In this document: positions 26,747 to 34,470 of the stretch, one piece after another
Numbering within the stretch: position 1 is the first letter of the stretch
Layout of the letters: each line of letters begins with the position of its first letter
NCBI GenBank assembly: GCA_016208305.1
Contig: JACQYI010000060.1
Location: 160,888-224,887 of the forward strand
Source of the DNA: Oscillatoriophycideae cyanobacterium NC_groundwater_1537_Pr4_S-0.65um_50_18
Lineage (GTDB): Bacteria; Cyanobacteriota; Cyanobacteriia; Elainellales; Elainellaceae
DNA length: 64,000 nt
Direction: 5' to 3'
Made by a program: the position numbers and the translations under genes
Notes under the pieces: generated by a model
The model's input: the letters and a program-made list of their open reading frames with translations, nothing else
Database searches by the model: none
Told to the model about the DNA's origin: nothing

Positions 26747-27884
26747 ATAGGGAACAATCATCTTCAAAGCTGCCTTTGCCGCTGAGCGACTGTACGGCAG
26801 CAATCACTTGCTCAAAGGGGTCTGGCTGTAGACCGTGAAACTGGCTGAGGAGATGGATAAATTCATCTAAATTCCAAGGCGTTTCATCCGGTTGTGCCAC
26901 CTCATAAATGCCGTCGCTAAAGAGGTACAGCGTATCGCCTGACCGAACTTGGCAAAATTCGCTGGTGTATTTGCGATCGCTCAACATGCCGATCGGCACA
27001 CCTGCCGTTTTTAGCAGCCTGATATCGGCTAACGATGAGATGCTGGCTGACATCAAAACGGCAGGCGGATGCCCAGCACTAGCATAAATTAACTGTCGTT
27101 TTTGCTGATTGTAAACCCCATACCAAATCGTGAAATAGCGATTGTGATGCACGTCCATATCAAAAACTTCGTTGAGCGATCGCAGCACGTCGCTAGGCTG
27201 ATAGAAATTGACATTGGGTAGAGACTGCGATCGCAATATGTTTTGCACAGAAACCGAGAGCAGCGCTGAGCCTAACCCATGACCCGAAACATCCAGTAGG
27301 TAAATAGCCAGATAGTCAGGATCGAGCCAAAAATAATCAAAGCAATCGCCCCCCAACTGGCTAGAGGGTAGAAAACGGGAAGCCGTGGACACCTTTCCAG
27401 TCAGGGGCTGAGGCAAGAGCGATCGCACATAGGCAGAAGCCTCGGCTAACTCATTATCTAAAAGCTGCTTTTGCGCTTGCAAATCCTGAATTAAGCGCTG
27501 GCGCTCTTGAGCCGCTTGGTAGAGCCGCAACCCCGATCGCACTCTTGCCTTTAGCTCATGCACTTCGATGGGTTTGGGCAAGAAATCATCGGCTCCGGCA
27601 TCTAGCCCTCGCACCCGATCTTCTACTCCAGCACGAGAGGTGAGTAGGATAAAGAAGGTGCCAGCCAAATCAGGGGCAGCTTTAATCTGACGGCAGACTT
27701 CTAACCCATCAATGCCTGACATGAGCCAATCGCAAATAATCAAAGCAGGGCGCAACGCGATCGCTTGCAGCACGCCTTCCTCACCGCTCCCTACTGCCAC
27801 GATCTCGTAGCCTTGGGCTTGGAGCGTTTTCCTCAAAACCATCTGGATGACTGGGTCATCATCAATAATTAATATTCGCACCAT
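26727..27884 (-). CDS. Response regulator with PP2C/SpoIIE-type phosphatase output
   Basis: 385 residues. A receiver domain (1-120) with IIDDD, phospho-acceptor D52 in LIICDWLMSG, T83-equivalent LLTSRAG and K105 region FLPKPI; a coiled helix 121-160 (QAAQERQRLIQDLQAQKQLLDNELAEA); and a SpoIIE/PP2C domain to the end with metal-binding aspartates in QLGGDCFDYFWLD, LLDVSGHGLGSALLSV and LFSDGIYEV, FEDDCSLLQVRF. Such RsbU-like proteins dephosphorylate an anti-sigma-factor antagonist. A divergent RsbW-type kinase gene starts 391 bases away, completing two of the three parts of a partner switch. ATG 27884. Confidence 0.92.
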   Translation of the reverse strand: MVRILIIDDDPVIQMVLRKTLQAQGYEIVAVGSGEEGVLQAIALRPALIICDWLMSGIDGLEVCRQIKAAPDLAGTFFILLTSRAGVEDRVRGLDAGADDFLPKPIEVHELKARVRSGLRLYQAAQERQRLIQDLQAQKQLLDNELAEASAYVRSLLPQPLTGKVSTASRFLPSSQLGGDCFDYFWLDPDYLAIYLLDVSGHGLGSALLSVSVQNILRSQSLPNVNFYQPSDVLRSLNEVFDMDVHHNRYFTIWYGVYNQQKRQLIYASAGHPPAVLMSASISSLADIRLLKTAGVPIGMLSDRKYTSEFCQVRSGDTLYLFSDGIYEVAQPDETPWNLDEFIHLLSQFHGLQPDPFEQVIAAVQSLSGKGSFEDDCSLLQVRFG

Positions 27885-28275
27885 GATTATTCTGAGACTT
27901 CAGGAACTAAAGCTTGAGAAGCTGACGGCATCTCTGGAAATATCATTCCCAAAAGGATAGAGTTGATGCGGGTGCTCACAATTTGGGTACTTATAATTCA
28001 GGTGCTCGAAGTGATTATGCCTGGAGGGTAATGAAACAAAAAATCATTATCTACCTTATCCAAATGCCACGACCCAGGTATTCCAAGTCTGTCGATACTC
28101 CAGGGGTGGGTAAAGGGGGAGTCGGCAGACGGCTTAAACGTTAATTTTTTGGGTGCTGCACGCCAACCGATCCGCCGACCCAACTCGCTTAAAACCACCT
28201 TGGCGGTGCCATGAGCAGATCAATATTCAGTTAATCTTCAGAAGCCACGTTACATGTCTGTGGCCATTCTCAGCA

Positions 28276-28683
28276 ATGCCAAACAGTAGTCTTCGAGCGA
28301 AAACCGATTTGAGTGAACTGGTTCGAGTTCTCACCTGGTTTGATGAGTTTACTCAGTCCTCATTGCCAGAAACGACCTTTATGCAGTGTCAGACGCTGTT
28401 GGCAGAAGGATTTACCAATGCGGTTCGCCATGCCCATCAAAGCAAGGCGATCGATCTGCCGATTGATCTAGAGCTGCAATTATCAGAACAGCAGATTGAA
28501 ATGAGAATTTGGGACTATGGCGAACCCTTTGATTTGCTGCAAAAAGTCAAGAGCCTGCCCGAAAAAGTAGATACCAACTCAACGGGTGGGCGCGGCCTCA
28601 AATTGCTGGAGCAGATCGCAGATGGGTTTAGCTACAGGCGTGACAACCAGCGAAATTGTTTGGTGATGATAAAGCAGTGGTGA
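28276..28683 (+). CDS. RsbW/SpoIIAB-type ATP-binding anti-sigma factor kinase
   Basis: 135 residues with a GHKL ATPase core: N box EGFTNAVRHAH (58-68), G1 box IWDYGEPFD, and G2 box TGGRGLKLLEQIAD. This is the single-domain HATPase_c_2 kept in RsbW-like kinases that phosphorylate an STAS antagonist and bind a sigma factor. The frame is open to 28153, but ATG 28276 (MPNSSLRAKTDLSELVRVLTWFDEF) gives the usual start. It is divergent from the response regulator-PP2C gene. No STAS antagonist is present nearby. The 390-bp spacer before it holds no other gene I could support. Confidence 0.88.
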   Translation: MPNSSLRAKTDLSELVRVLTWFDEFTQSSLPETTFMQCQTLLAEGFTNAVRHAHQSKAIDLPIDLELQLSEQQIEMRIWDYGEPFDLLQKVKSLPEKVDTNSTGGRGLKLLEQIADGFSYRRDNQRNCLVMIKQW

Positions 28684-28730
28684 TGGCAGGGCGATCGGGT
28701 CACATATCGCCATTTTCTGACGGTTGAGCC

Positions 28731-29693
28731 TCAATCTTCTGTGCTCTGACGGGAGGTTAAATGAACCGCGATCGGCTGCTGCGGCTTCATGGCTTGCAGC
28801 ACGTTTAAAGTCAAGGCTATGACGATTAAGATCATGCCGATCGCTTCCGTCAAGTCGGGAATTTCGCCCAACTGCATCGCTGCCGCCAAGACGCCAATGA
28901 CCGGATTTGCCAAAGTTCCCAGTCCGGCTGTGCCTGCGGGTAAGTTCTTGAGAGCAAACATCCACAGCAGATAGGCGATCGCCGTTCCAGGAATAATGTT
29001 AAACAACAAAGCCGCAATGAAGGTGCTCGTCCATTGCACCGGAGGGCTAGGCAAAAACAGCGACACCAAAATGAGGGGAATGCTGCCCAATAGCATCTGC
29101 CAGGCCGTAAGGGAAATTAAATCTACCGCCTGATTTTGAGTAATTTTTTTGACGACGATCGCGCTCATGCCCCAACTCATTCCCGCCAGGATCGCCAGCA
29201 CCTTGCTCAAGGAAGCGTCTGTCAAGTTGAGCGGCAGCACGATGAGCACTAGCCCTGTCAGCGCCAGCGCCACATGTAGCCATTGGGCTTTATGCAAACG
29301 CTCACCCAATAGCAACCAGGCAAACAGCAAAATCCAAAACGGCATGGTGTAGCAGAGGATAGAAGTTTTCCCGGCTCCGCCGCTCACCAATGCCCAAGTG
29401 GATAGCCCAATCATGCCACTCGTCTGCAAAACACCCAGCAGCAGCGTCATTTTGAACGCAGGTGGCTTAAGAGACTTGCGCAGCGCCAGTATGACTAGAA
29501 ACAGGCTGAGCGCTCCAAAAAACGCCCGCATAGCCGCAAAGTCAAAAGGGGCAGCATATTGAACGCCCAACTTCATGACAACCCAGTTGTAGCCCCAAAT
29601 GACTGCCAGAAGGAGCAGAGCCATCATGGCCGAAGTTTGAGACGCTGGGGATTTCTGTTCAGCCACGAGCTTATAAAAAAGGGGCGATCGCAC
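28731..29693 (-). CDS. EamA/DMT-family transporter
   Basis: Ten hydrophobic helices in two EamA repeats; the first begins MMALLLLAVIWGYNWVVMKLGVQYAAPFDFAAMRAFFGALSLFLV, the second KVLAILAGMSWGMSAIVVKKITQ. The R/N..W pattern and FALKNLPAGTAGLGTLANPVIGVLAAAMQLGE are typical. Substrate unknown; likely a metabolite exporter. The frame starts at a GTG (29693) inside a HIP1 site; GTG 29666 or the ATG pair before ALLLL are alternatives, so the true start may be up to about 25 residues further in. Confidence 0.85.
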   Translation of the reverse strand: MRSPLFYKLVAEQKSPASQTSAMMALLLLAVIWGYNWVVMKLGVQYAAPFDFAAMRAFFGALSLFLVILALRKSLKPPAFKMTLLLGVLQTSGMIGLSTWALVSGGAGKTSILCYTMPFWILLFAWLLLGERLHKAQWLHVALALTGLVLIVLPLNLTDASLSKVLAILAGMSWGMSAIVVKKITQNQAVDLISLTAWQMLLGSIPLILVSLFLPSPPVQWTSTFIAALLFNIIPGTAIAYLLWMFALKNLPAGTAGLGTLANPVIGVLAAAMQLGEIPDLTEAIGMILIVIALTLNVLQAMKPQQPIAVHLTSRQSTED

Positions 29694-29700
29694 TTAGCCT

Positions 29701-29750
29701 TTGTAGCACTGCTTTTGTAGCACTGCTTTTGTAGCACTGCTTTTGTAGCA
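29701..29750. repeat. 14-bp tandem repeat, three and a half copies
   Basis: ttgtagcactgctt is repeated at 29701, 29715 and 29729, with a partial fourth at 29743. It sits just upstream of the EamA transporter start and may overlap its promoter. Confidence 0.9.
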
Positions 29751-29820
29751 TGACAGTCCAGTTGCTCAAAGTCAAGCAGTTGTTTAACTATTTAACTTAA
29801 GGTTACTTTTAAGGCTAAGC

Positions 29821-30834
29821 TCAAGGCTCTAAGCGAATTACCACCTTACCAAAATGGCTGCCGCTCTCTAGGTGAGCTATTGCCGATCGCGCCTCAGCAA
29901 ACGGAAAGACGCGATCGATGACCGGATGAATTTGATGCAGAGCGATCGCTCGATTCATGTCCTCAAACATATCCCGTGAACCCACATAAATGCCCTGCAC
30001 CCGCACATGCTTGTGCAGAATAGAGACAGTGCTGACCTCTCCTGCCATACCGTTCAATACGCCAATCATTTCAATCTTGCCGCCATAACGCACCGCCCGC
30101 AGCGACTTTGAGAGGGTGGCCGAACCGCCCACCTCAACAACGTGATCAACCCCCCGGCTGTCGGTCAGCGCCCAGACTTTTTCTTCCCAATTGGACGTTG
30201 TTCGGTAGTTGATACCCAGATCTGCGCCGAGTTGCTTAGCACGATCTAGCTTGGCATCACTGCTGCTGGTCAAGATCACCTTTGCCCCAGCGGCTTTGGC
30301 AAACTGCAAAGCAAACAGAGAGACACCCCCTGTTCCTAGCAGTAGAACCGTTTCACCCGCCTTGACCTGACCTTCGACAACGAGAGCATTCCAAGCCGTG
30401 ACGGCAGCACAAGGCAGAGTCGCCGCCTCCTCATAGCTGAGAAAATCAGGAAATTTAACCAGACCTTGCTGATCAAATACGACATATTCTGCCAAGACAC
30501 CATTGATCGCCCCACCCAGTGCCGAACCCGCCTTTTCAGGCGTTAGCTCACCGGAGAGGAAACCTTGCATGAAGATGCCCGCTACGCGATCGCCAACCTG
30601 CACACGCGTCACACCTTCGCCCACCGCCACCACATCCCCTGCCCCATCCGACAAAGGCACGATCGGCTCAAACTCTTTCGCCCCATAAGCCCCCTTTGCC
30701 ACCAGCAGATCCCGGTAATTGAGGCTAGCCGCCCGCATTTTGACCAAAACCTGTCCAAACTTAGGCTGCGGCTGCATTCGTTCTACTAAGGTAAGAGGAT
30801 CTGTGCGATCGTTCCGCAACTCATAAGCTCTCAT
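29821..30834 (-). CDS. Zinc-independent quinone-oxidoreductase-like alcohol dehydrogenase (MDR family)
   Basis: 337 residues of the medium-chain dehydrogenase/reductase family. N-terminal GroES-like domain: MRAASLNYRDLLVAKGAYG, LSDGAGDVVAVGEGVTRVQVGDRVAG; no cluster of structural zinc cysteines is present, and the catalytic zinc cysteine position is SLNYRD, as in quinone-oxidoreductase-like enzymes. Rossmann NAD(P) motif GETVLLLGTGGVSLFALQFAKAAGA. It reduces or oxidises an aldehyde, alcohol or enone with NAD(P)H. The start is a tandemly duplicated ribosome binding site plus ATG (30834 and 30852). Divergent from an HxlR regulator, which probably controls it. Confidence 0.88.
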   Translation of the reverse strand: MRAYELRNDRTDPLTLVERMQPQPKFGQVLVKMRAASLNYRDLLVAKGAYGAKEFEPIVPLSDGAGDVVAVGEGVTRVQVGDRVAGIFMQGFLSGELTPEKAGSALGGAINGVLAEYVVFDQQGLVKFPDFLSYEEAATLPCAAVTAWNALVVEGQVKAGETVLLLGTGGVSLFALQFAKAAGAKVILTSSSDAKLDRAKQLGADLGINYRTTSNWEEKVWALTDSRGVDHVVEVGGSATLSKSLRAVRYGGKIEMIGVLNGMAGEVSTVSILHKHVRVQGIYVGSRDMFEDMNRAIALHQIHPVIDRVFPFAEARSAIAHLESGSHFGKVVIRLEP

Positions 30835-30867
30835 AGATTTCTCCCATAACATAGATTTCTCCCATAA
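30832..30867. repeat. 18-bp tandem duplication of a start region
   Basis: catagatttctcccataa is present twice (30832-30849, 30850-30867). On the minus strand each copy is a GGGAGAA ribosome binding site followed by ATG, so the oxidoreductase has two identical in-frame start sites 18 bases apart (MLWEKSM, then MRAYEL). Confidence 0.9.
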
Positions 30868-31040
30868 CAGTGACACTCTTCCAGAACTACTTAGCGGTGC
30901 TGATTGCAAAGACAAATTTTTGAGAAAAAAGCGCCCCATACACCTCTCACAAAAAATGAGCAAAACCCAAACCTGCTGCCCCTCACAAATGCGAAGCGCC
31001 CTCTGCCACCCTTCTACAATCTCGTGCGGAGGGGGTGTGT

Positions 31041-31083
31041 GGGACGCGCTTCGTCCCCTGCTGGGGGTTTGGGGGAAACCCCC
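31041..31083. repeat. Double hairpin typical of dispersed cyanobacterial repeats
   Basis: Two adjacent stems: gggacg-cgctt-cgtccc (31041-31057) and gggggttt-ggggg-aaaccccc (31063-31083). This motif is, from memory, widespread in filamentous cyanobacterial genomes. It sits in the divergent spacer between the oxidoreductase and HxlR genes. Confidence 0.6.
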
Positions 31084-31175
31084 AAGGCTGTTCGGCTTTA
31101 AGTCTTTCAGACTGCTATGCTTTGATTATCGGGACTACCCTCAGTCTTGCCAAGTACGCACATTATTGTGGAGTA

Positions 31176-31190
31176 GTATCAAAAAGTATC
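31176..31190. promoter_or_regulatory. Possible HxlR-family binding site
   Basis: gtatc-aaaaa-gtatc, a spaced direct repeat 15 bases before the HxlR start codon, resembles the GTATC-type boxes of DUF24/HxlR regulators. It would allow autoregulation; only one clear copy is seen. Confidence 0.4.
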
Positions 31191-31205
31191 CTATGGAGCG
31201 ATCGT

Positions 31206-31619
31206 ATGCCCACGCGAGAATTGAACTGCCGCTACGGCTGTTCGGTAGAAGCTACGCTAGACGTGATTGGCGGACGTTGGAAAGGCGTGATCTTATTTCA
31301 TCTGGCCAGCGGCACAAAGCGATTTAACCAACTACAACGGTTGGTGCAGGGATGCACACAGCGGATGCTGACCTTACAGCTTCGTGAATTGGAACAAGAC
31401 GGTGTAGTGCTCCGCACGGTTTATGCCCAAGTGCCACCCAAAGTAGAGTATTCCTTAACAGAATTTGGGCGGAGTCTAGAGCCGATTTTGCTGCTAATGC
31501 GAGATTGGGGCGATCGCTATATCCAACTGCTCTCTGAGCAATCCCCCGAGCAATCGCCGGAGCCGCTGCCTGAAATGCTGCTTGCCGGATCTTCTCAAAC
31601 CCTGCCGACAAACCCCTAA
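31206..31619 (+). CDS. HxlR-type winged-helix regulator
   Basis: 137 residues. N-terminal MPTRELNCRYGCSVEATLDVIGGRWKGVILFHLASGTKRFNQLQRLVQGCTQRMLTLQLRELEQDGVVLRTVY is the DUF24/HxlR core: cysteine near the start (C8 and C12, one is the usual redox or electrophile sensor), wHTH, and PPKVEYSLTEFGRSLEPIL. These proteins sense quinones, diamide or aldehydes through Cys. It is divergent from a quinone-oxidoreductase-like gene, the standard target. The frame is open to 31035, but ATG 31206 is the conserved start. The tail contains a short repeat (EQSPEQSPEPLPE). Confidence 0.92.
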   Translation: MPTRELNCRYGCSVEATLDVIGGRWKGVILFHLASGTKRFNQLQRLVQGCTQRMLTLQLRELEQDGVVLRTVYAQVPPKVEYSLTEFGRSLEPILLLMRDWGDRYIQLLSEQSPEQSPEPLPEMLLAGSSQTLPTNP

Positions 31620-31626
31620 ATACTCA

Positions 31627-31658
31627 GGTGTTGACATACTTGGGTGTTGACATATTTA
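31627..31658. repeat. 16-bp tandem duplication
   Basis: ggtgttgacata(ctt/ttt) units at 31627-31642 and 31643-31658, just after the HxlR stop and ahead of the caspase module. Each contains ttgaca. Confidence 0.8.
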
Positions 31659-31773
31659 GGCATGGATAAAGGCGATCGCGATTTTTCAAGCAGGGGCGAG
31701 AAAAATTGTCTTTAGAAGGATTGTTCTTAGAGAAAATAGGGAAGATCATTAGGACAGGTTGTGAGGCAAGTGG

Positions 31774-32187
31774 ATGGCGGATGACTCTGCGGTTTGGATT
31801 ATGACGGAAGTAGAGACTTCCACCGAAACGACTGAAACCGAGGTGCAGCGGGGTGGCAGGGGCAGTGATGATACGGGAGGCGGCTATGGACAACGTCTTA
31901 GAGAGCGGATCACGACGCTAGTGAGAAAGCCAGTTGCAGTGCCCAAAGAAGTCCTGAAACGACAGATGAATGGGTTGCTGCAAGTCGTAACTGAGCTGTT
32001 TAACCAAAATCTGACAGATGACCAAGCGAATCCAGCAAACCCTCCGGGTATGGTGTTGGATGAAGTGGAGTTATCGATCGAGGTGAATGCCGAAGGACAG
32101 ATTAGTATTGTGGGCAATAGTGCTAAAACAGGACAAAAAGGCGCTATTACGTTGAAGTTTAAGCGCATTTCCCCAACTCATGGGTAA
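31774..32187 (+). CDS. Small effector-associated protein (Pepco/Trypco1-like) coupled to a caspase
   Basis: 137 residues. The N-terminal 45 residues are Glu/Thr/Gly-rich and disordered. The folded part (about 48-137) begins RLRERITTLVRKPVAVPKEVL, then an amphipathic helix LLQVVTELFNQNL, and ends with the beta-rich MVLDEVELSIEVNAEGQISIVGNS..GAITLKFKR. This DEVEL-E-x-N-x-x-G-x-I end with a final strand is the pattern of the small peptidase-co-occurring domains (CU044_2847/Trypco1 or Pepco types; I cannot tell which). ATG 31774. Its last codons overlap the ATG of the caspase gene (32180) by eight bases, so the two are translationally coupled. Confidence 0.7.
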   Translation: MADDSAVWIMTEVETSTETTETEVQRGGRGSDDTGGGYGQRLRERITTLVRKPVAVPKEVLKRQMNGLLQVVTELFNQNLTDDQANPANPPGMVLDEVELSIEVNAEGQISIVGNSAKTGQKGAITLKFKRISPTHG

Positions 32188-34282
32188 AAATTGGGCAATT
32201 ACGATCGGCATTAACGGCTATCGCAATCTGCAACGGCTGAACTATGCTCAGCGGGATGCGGAAGCAATGCGGGATTATTTCCGTAACGAAGCTCAGTTTG
32301 AGCAGGTCTATCATTTCTCAGATGATTCGCCTCCCATTACACAAGACTACGGTGACGATATTGACTCTAAGCCCATCTACACGACCTTGAGCCGATTTTT
32401 GCATGTCCGGTTCGAGCAGCCTTTTCTGAAAGCTGGGGATAATCTCTGGTTCTTTTTTGCGGGGCATGGGGTGCGCGATGAAGGGCGAGATTATTTAATG
32501 CCGATCGATGCCTATTTGCAAGATATTCAACGTTCTGCCCTTTCGCTGTATTACATTACCGAACGGCTGCGCCGCTGCGGAGCCGATAATGTAGTGCTGC
32601 TGCTGGATGCTTGCCGGAGTGAGAGCAGACGGGATGGATTGGGCATCGGCACAGAGATTCAGCAGGGTGTGATTACGCTGTTTTCATGCAGCCCACGTCA
32701 GGTGTCCTATGAAATTGATCAGCTTCAGCAAGGCGCATTTACCCACACTTTGCTGGAAGCTCTGCGAATTCAAGGAGAGGGAAATTGCGCCACAGTAGAA
32801 CGGCTGTATGCCCAACTCAAAACTCGTCTGCCTGAGATCAACCAACGCTTCGAGAAACCTGTGCAAGTTCCCTATGCGGTAGTGGAACCTGCCAGCAAAT
32901 ATCACCTGATTTTGTTGCCCCGGTTTGCCACATTGCGCGATGCTGAAACCTTAAGGGTAGATGCTTTTCGTGCTGAAAGTGCCGGAGATTTTGAGTTAGC
33001 CGAGAGTTTCTGGATTCGAGTGCTAATGGTTTCACCAGCCGATCAAGATGCGCTGGATGGGATTCGGAGAATCGATCGCCTCAGACATAGCCCAGCACCT
33101 CCGACTTCGCCGCCCCAACGACCTAGGGGTGCACGGTCGCCCTCCCCTATCCGATCGCCTCATTTAGCCTCAAGGTTTGTCTCTGCGCCAATATCGACTT
33201 TATCTTTGAGCAGACGACGCTTGCTTCAAATTGTTGGCTTTAGCGGAGCAGGGCTAGGAACTGCTTTTCTAGGTCAGGCATTACTCCGCTCTGCTTCAGA
33301 GCCTCAAACGTCGAAGCCATTGCCTTCTGATTCTCCATCTTCTACAGAAACCAATCCATTCTCTCCTGATCCTCTAGCTTCTACGGAAACCAATCCGGTT
33401 TCTTCTGACTCTCCAGTTTCTACAGAGCTGAAATTAGAGACTTTTGAATTCACGGTGGTTACGGTGGATGCCAAAGGGCAAAAAAATAAGCCAGAGCAAA
33501 AACAAGCTCAGTTTTTCAAGGAAGATTTGGATAGCGGAGTAGTCCTAGATATGGTGATGATTCCTGACGGGACGTTCCAGATGGGATCACCTGAGACAGA
33601 GTTGGCAAGGTCTGAGAGAGAAAGTCCGCAGCACCCAGTGACCGTTCAGTCGTTCTTGATGGGTAAATTTCAGGTAACGCAAGCTCAGTGGAAAGCGGTT
33701 GCTGCCTTGCCCAAAGTCAAGCTTGACCTCAAATCTAATCCGTCTGACTTCAAAGGCAGCGATCGCCCTGTAGAAAATATCTCCTGGAATGAAGCGGTTG
33801 AGTTTTGCGATCGCCTTTCTAAAAAAACAGGACGGCAATACCGCTTGCCTTCCGAGGCGGAGTGGGAATATGCCTGTCGTGCGGGAACTGAAACGCCGTT
33901 TCATTTTGGAGACACAATCACAGTTGACATAGCCAGCTTTGATAGTAGTCGATCCTATGGAGAGGCACCCGTAAGCGCTGCTTCAGAAGAAACTACGCCT
34001 GTCGGTAGCTTCGAAGTTGCTAATGCTTTTGGGCTTTACGACATGCATGGTAATGTCCGGGAATGGTGCGCCGATCACTGGCATGAAAATTATCAAGGGG
34101 CACCGGATACTAGCAAAGCGTGGCTGAGTGAAAGTACTAACCAACCTCGGATTCAGCGCGGCGGCTCTTGGAGAAGCTCTCCTCGGTTTTGTCGCTCAGC
34201 GGCTCGCAACTCCGACGATGTAGACATTCGCTGTGACTGCAATGGTTTTCGTGTTGTTTGCTCTGTACCTGAAGTTCTGTAG
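32180..34282 (+). CDS. Caspase-like protease fused to FGE-sulfatase domain through a Tat-like segment
   Basis: 700 residues. Residues 1-245 form a caspase-fold C14 protease: H96 in FFFAGHGVRDEGRDYLMP and C145 in VVLLLDACRSES are the catalytic dyad. A single TPR-like hairpin (about 252-300) and a Pro/Arg linker follow. At 344-366 SRRRLLQIVGFSGAGLGTAFLG has the twin-arginine motif plus one hydrophobic helix, then a Ser/Thr linker with STETNP repeats. Residues 451-700 are an FGE-sulfatase/SUMF1-type domain (MVMIPDGTFQMGSP, PVTVQSFLMGKFQVTQAQW, RLPSEAEWEYACRAG, FGLYDMHGNVREW, RGGSWRSSPRFCRSAAR, GFRVV). This arrangement is known from cyanobacterial and other bacterial conflict or death systems. 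Substrates and trigger unknown. Confidence 0.9.
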   Translation: MGKNWAITIGINGYRNLQRLNYAQRDAEAMRDYFRNEAQFEQVYHFSDDSPPITQDYGDDIDSKPIYTTLSRFLHVRFEQPFLKAGDNLWFFFAGHGVRDEGRDYLMPIDAYLQDIQRSALSLYYITERLRRCGADNVVLLLDACRSESRRDGLGIGTEIQQGVITLFSCSPRQVSYEIDQLQQGAFTHTLLEALRIQGEGNCATVERLYAQLKTRLPEINQRFEKPVQVPYAVVEPASKYHLILLPRFATLRDAETLRVDAFRAESAGDFELAESFWIRVLMVSPADQDALDGIRRIDRLRHSPAPPTSPPQRPRGARSPSPIRSPHLASRFVSAPISTLSLSRRRLLQIVGFSGAGLGTAFLGQALLRSASEPQTSKPLPSDSPSSTETNPFSPDPLASTETNPVSSDSPVSTELKLETFEFTVVTVDAKGQKNKPEQKQAQFFKEDLDSGVVLDMVMIPDGTFQMGSPETELARSERESPQHPVTVQSFLMGKFQVTQAQWKAVAALPKVKLDLKSNPSDFKGSDRPVENISWNEAVEFCDRLSKKTGRQYRLPSEAEWEYACRAGTETPFHFGDTITVDIASFDSSRSYGEAPVSAASEETTPVGSFEVANAFGLYDMHGNVREWCADHWHENYQGAPDTSKAWLSESTNQPRIQRGGSWRSSPRFCRSAARNSDDVDIRCDCNGFRVVCSVPEVL

Positions 34283-34382
34283 CCTTTGTTTCCTGCCTAA
34301 TCCTGATGCTCAGAATAGGGGCGATCGACGCTCGATAATGGCGCATGATGGTTGAAGGCGATCGGTGTGATGCTGAAGGTAA

Positions 34383-34446
34383 GGGCGTGGCATTCGGCAG
34401 ATCATTTTTTGCTGAGCAAAGAGAGCGCCTACCGAATGCCACGCCC
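34383..34446. terminator. Long hairpin between convergent genes
   Basis: Arms gggcgtggcattcgg (34383-34397) and exact complement (34432-34446), with an inner ttgctgagcaa stem. Between the caspase-FGE stop and purB stop. Confidence 0.65.
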
Positions 34447-34470
34447 CTACGGTGAACTCCCAACGCATTC

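Noticed and set aside
28153..28275. 41-codon N-terminal extension of the RsbW-like kinase
   Set aside because: Residues do not look like the GHKL domain and the usual start is the ATG at 28276.
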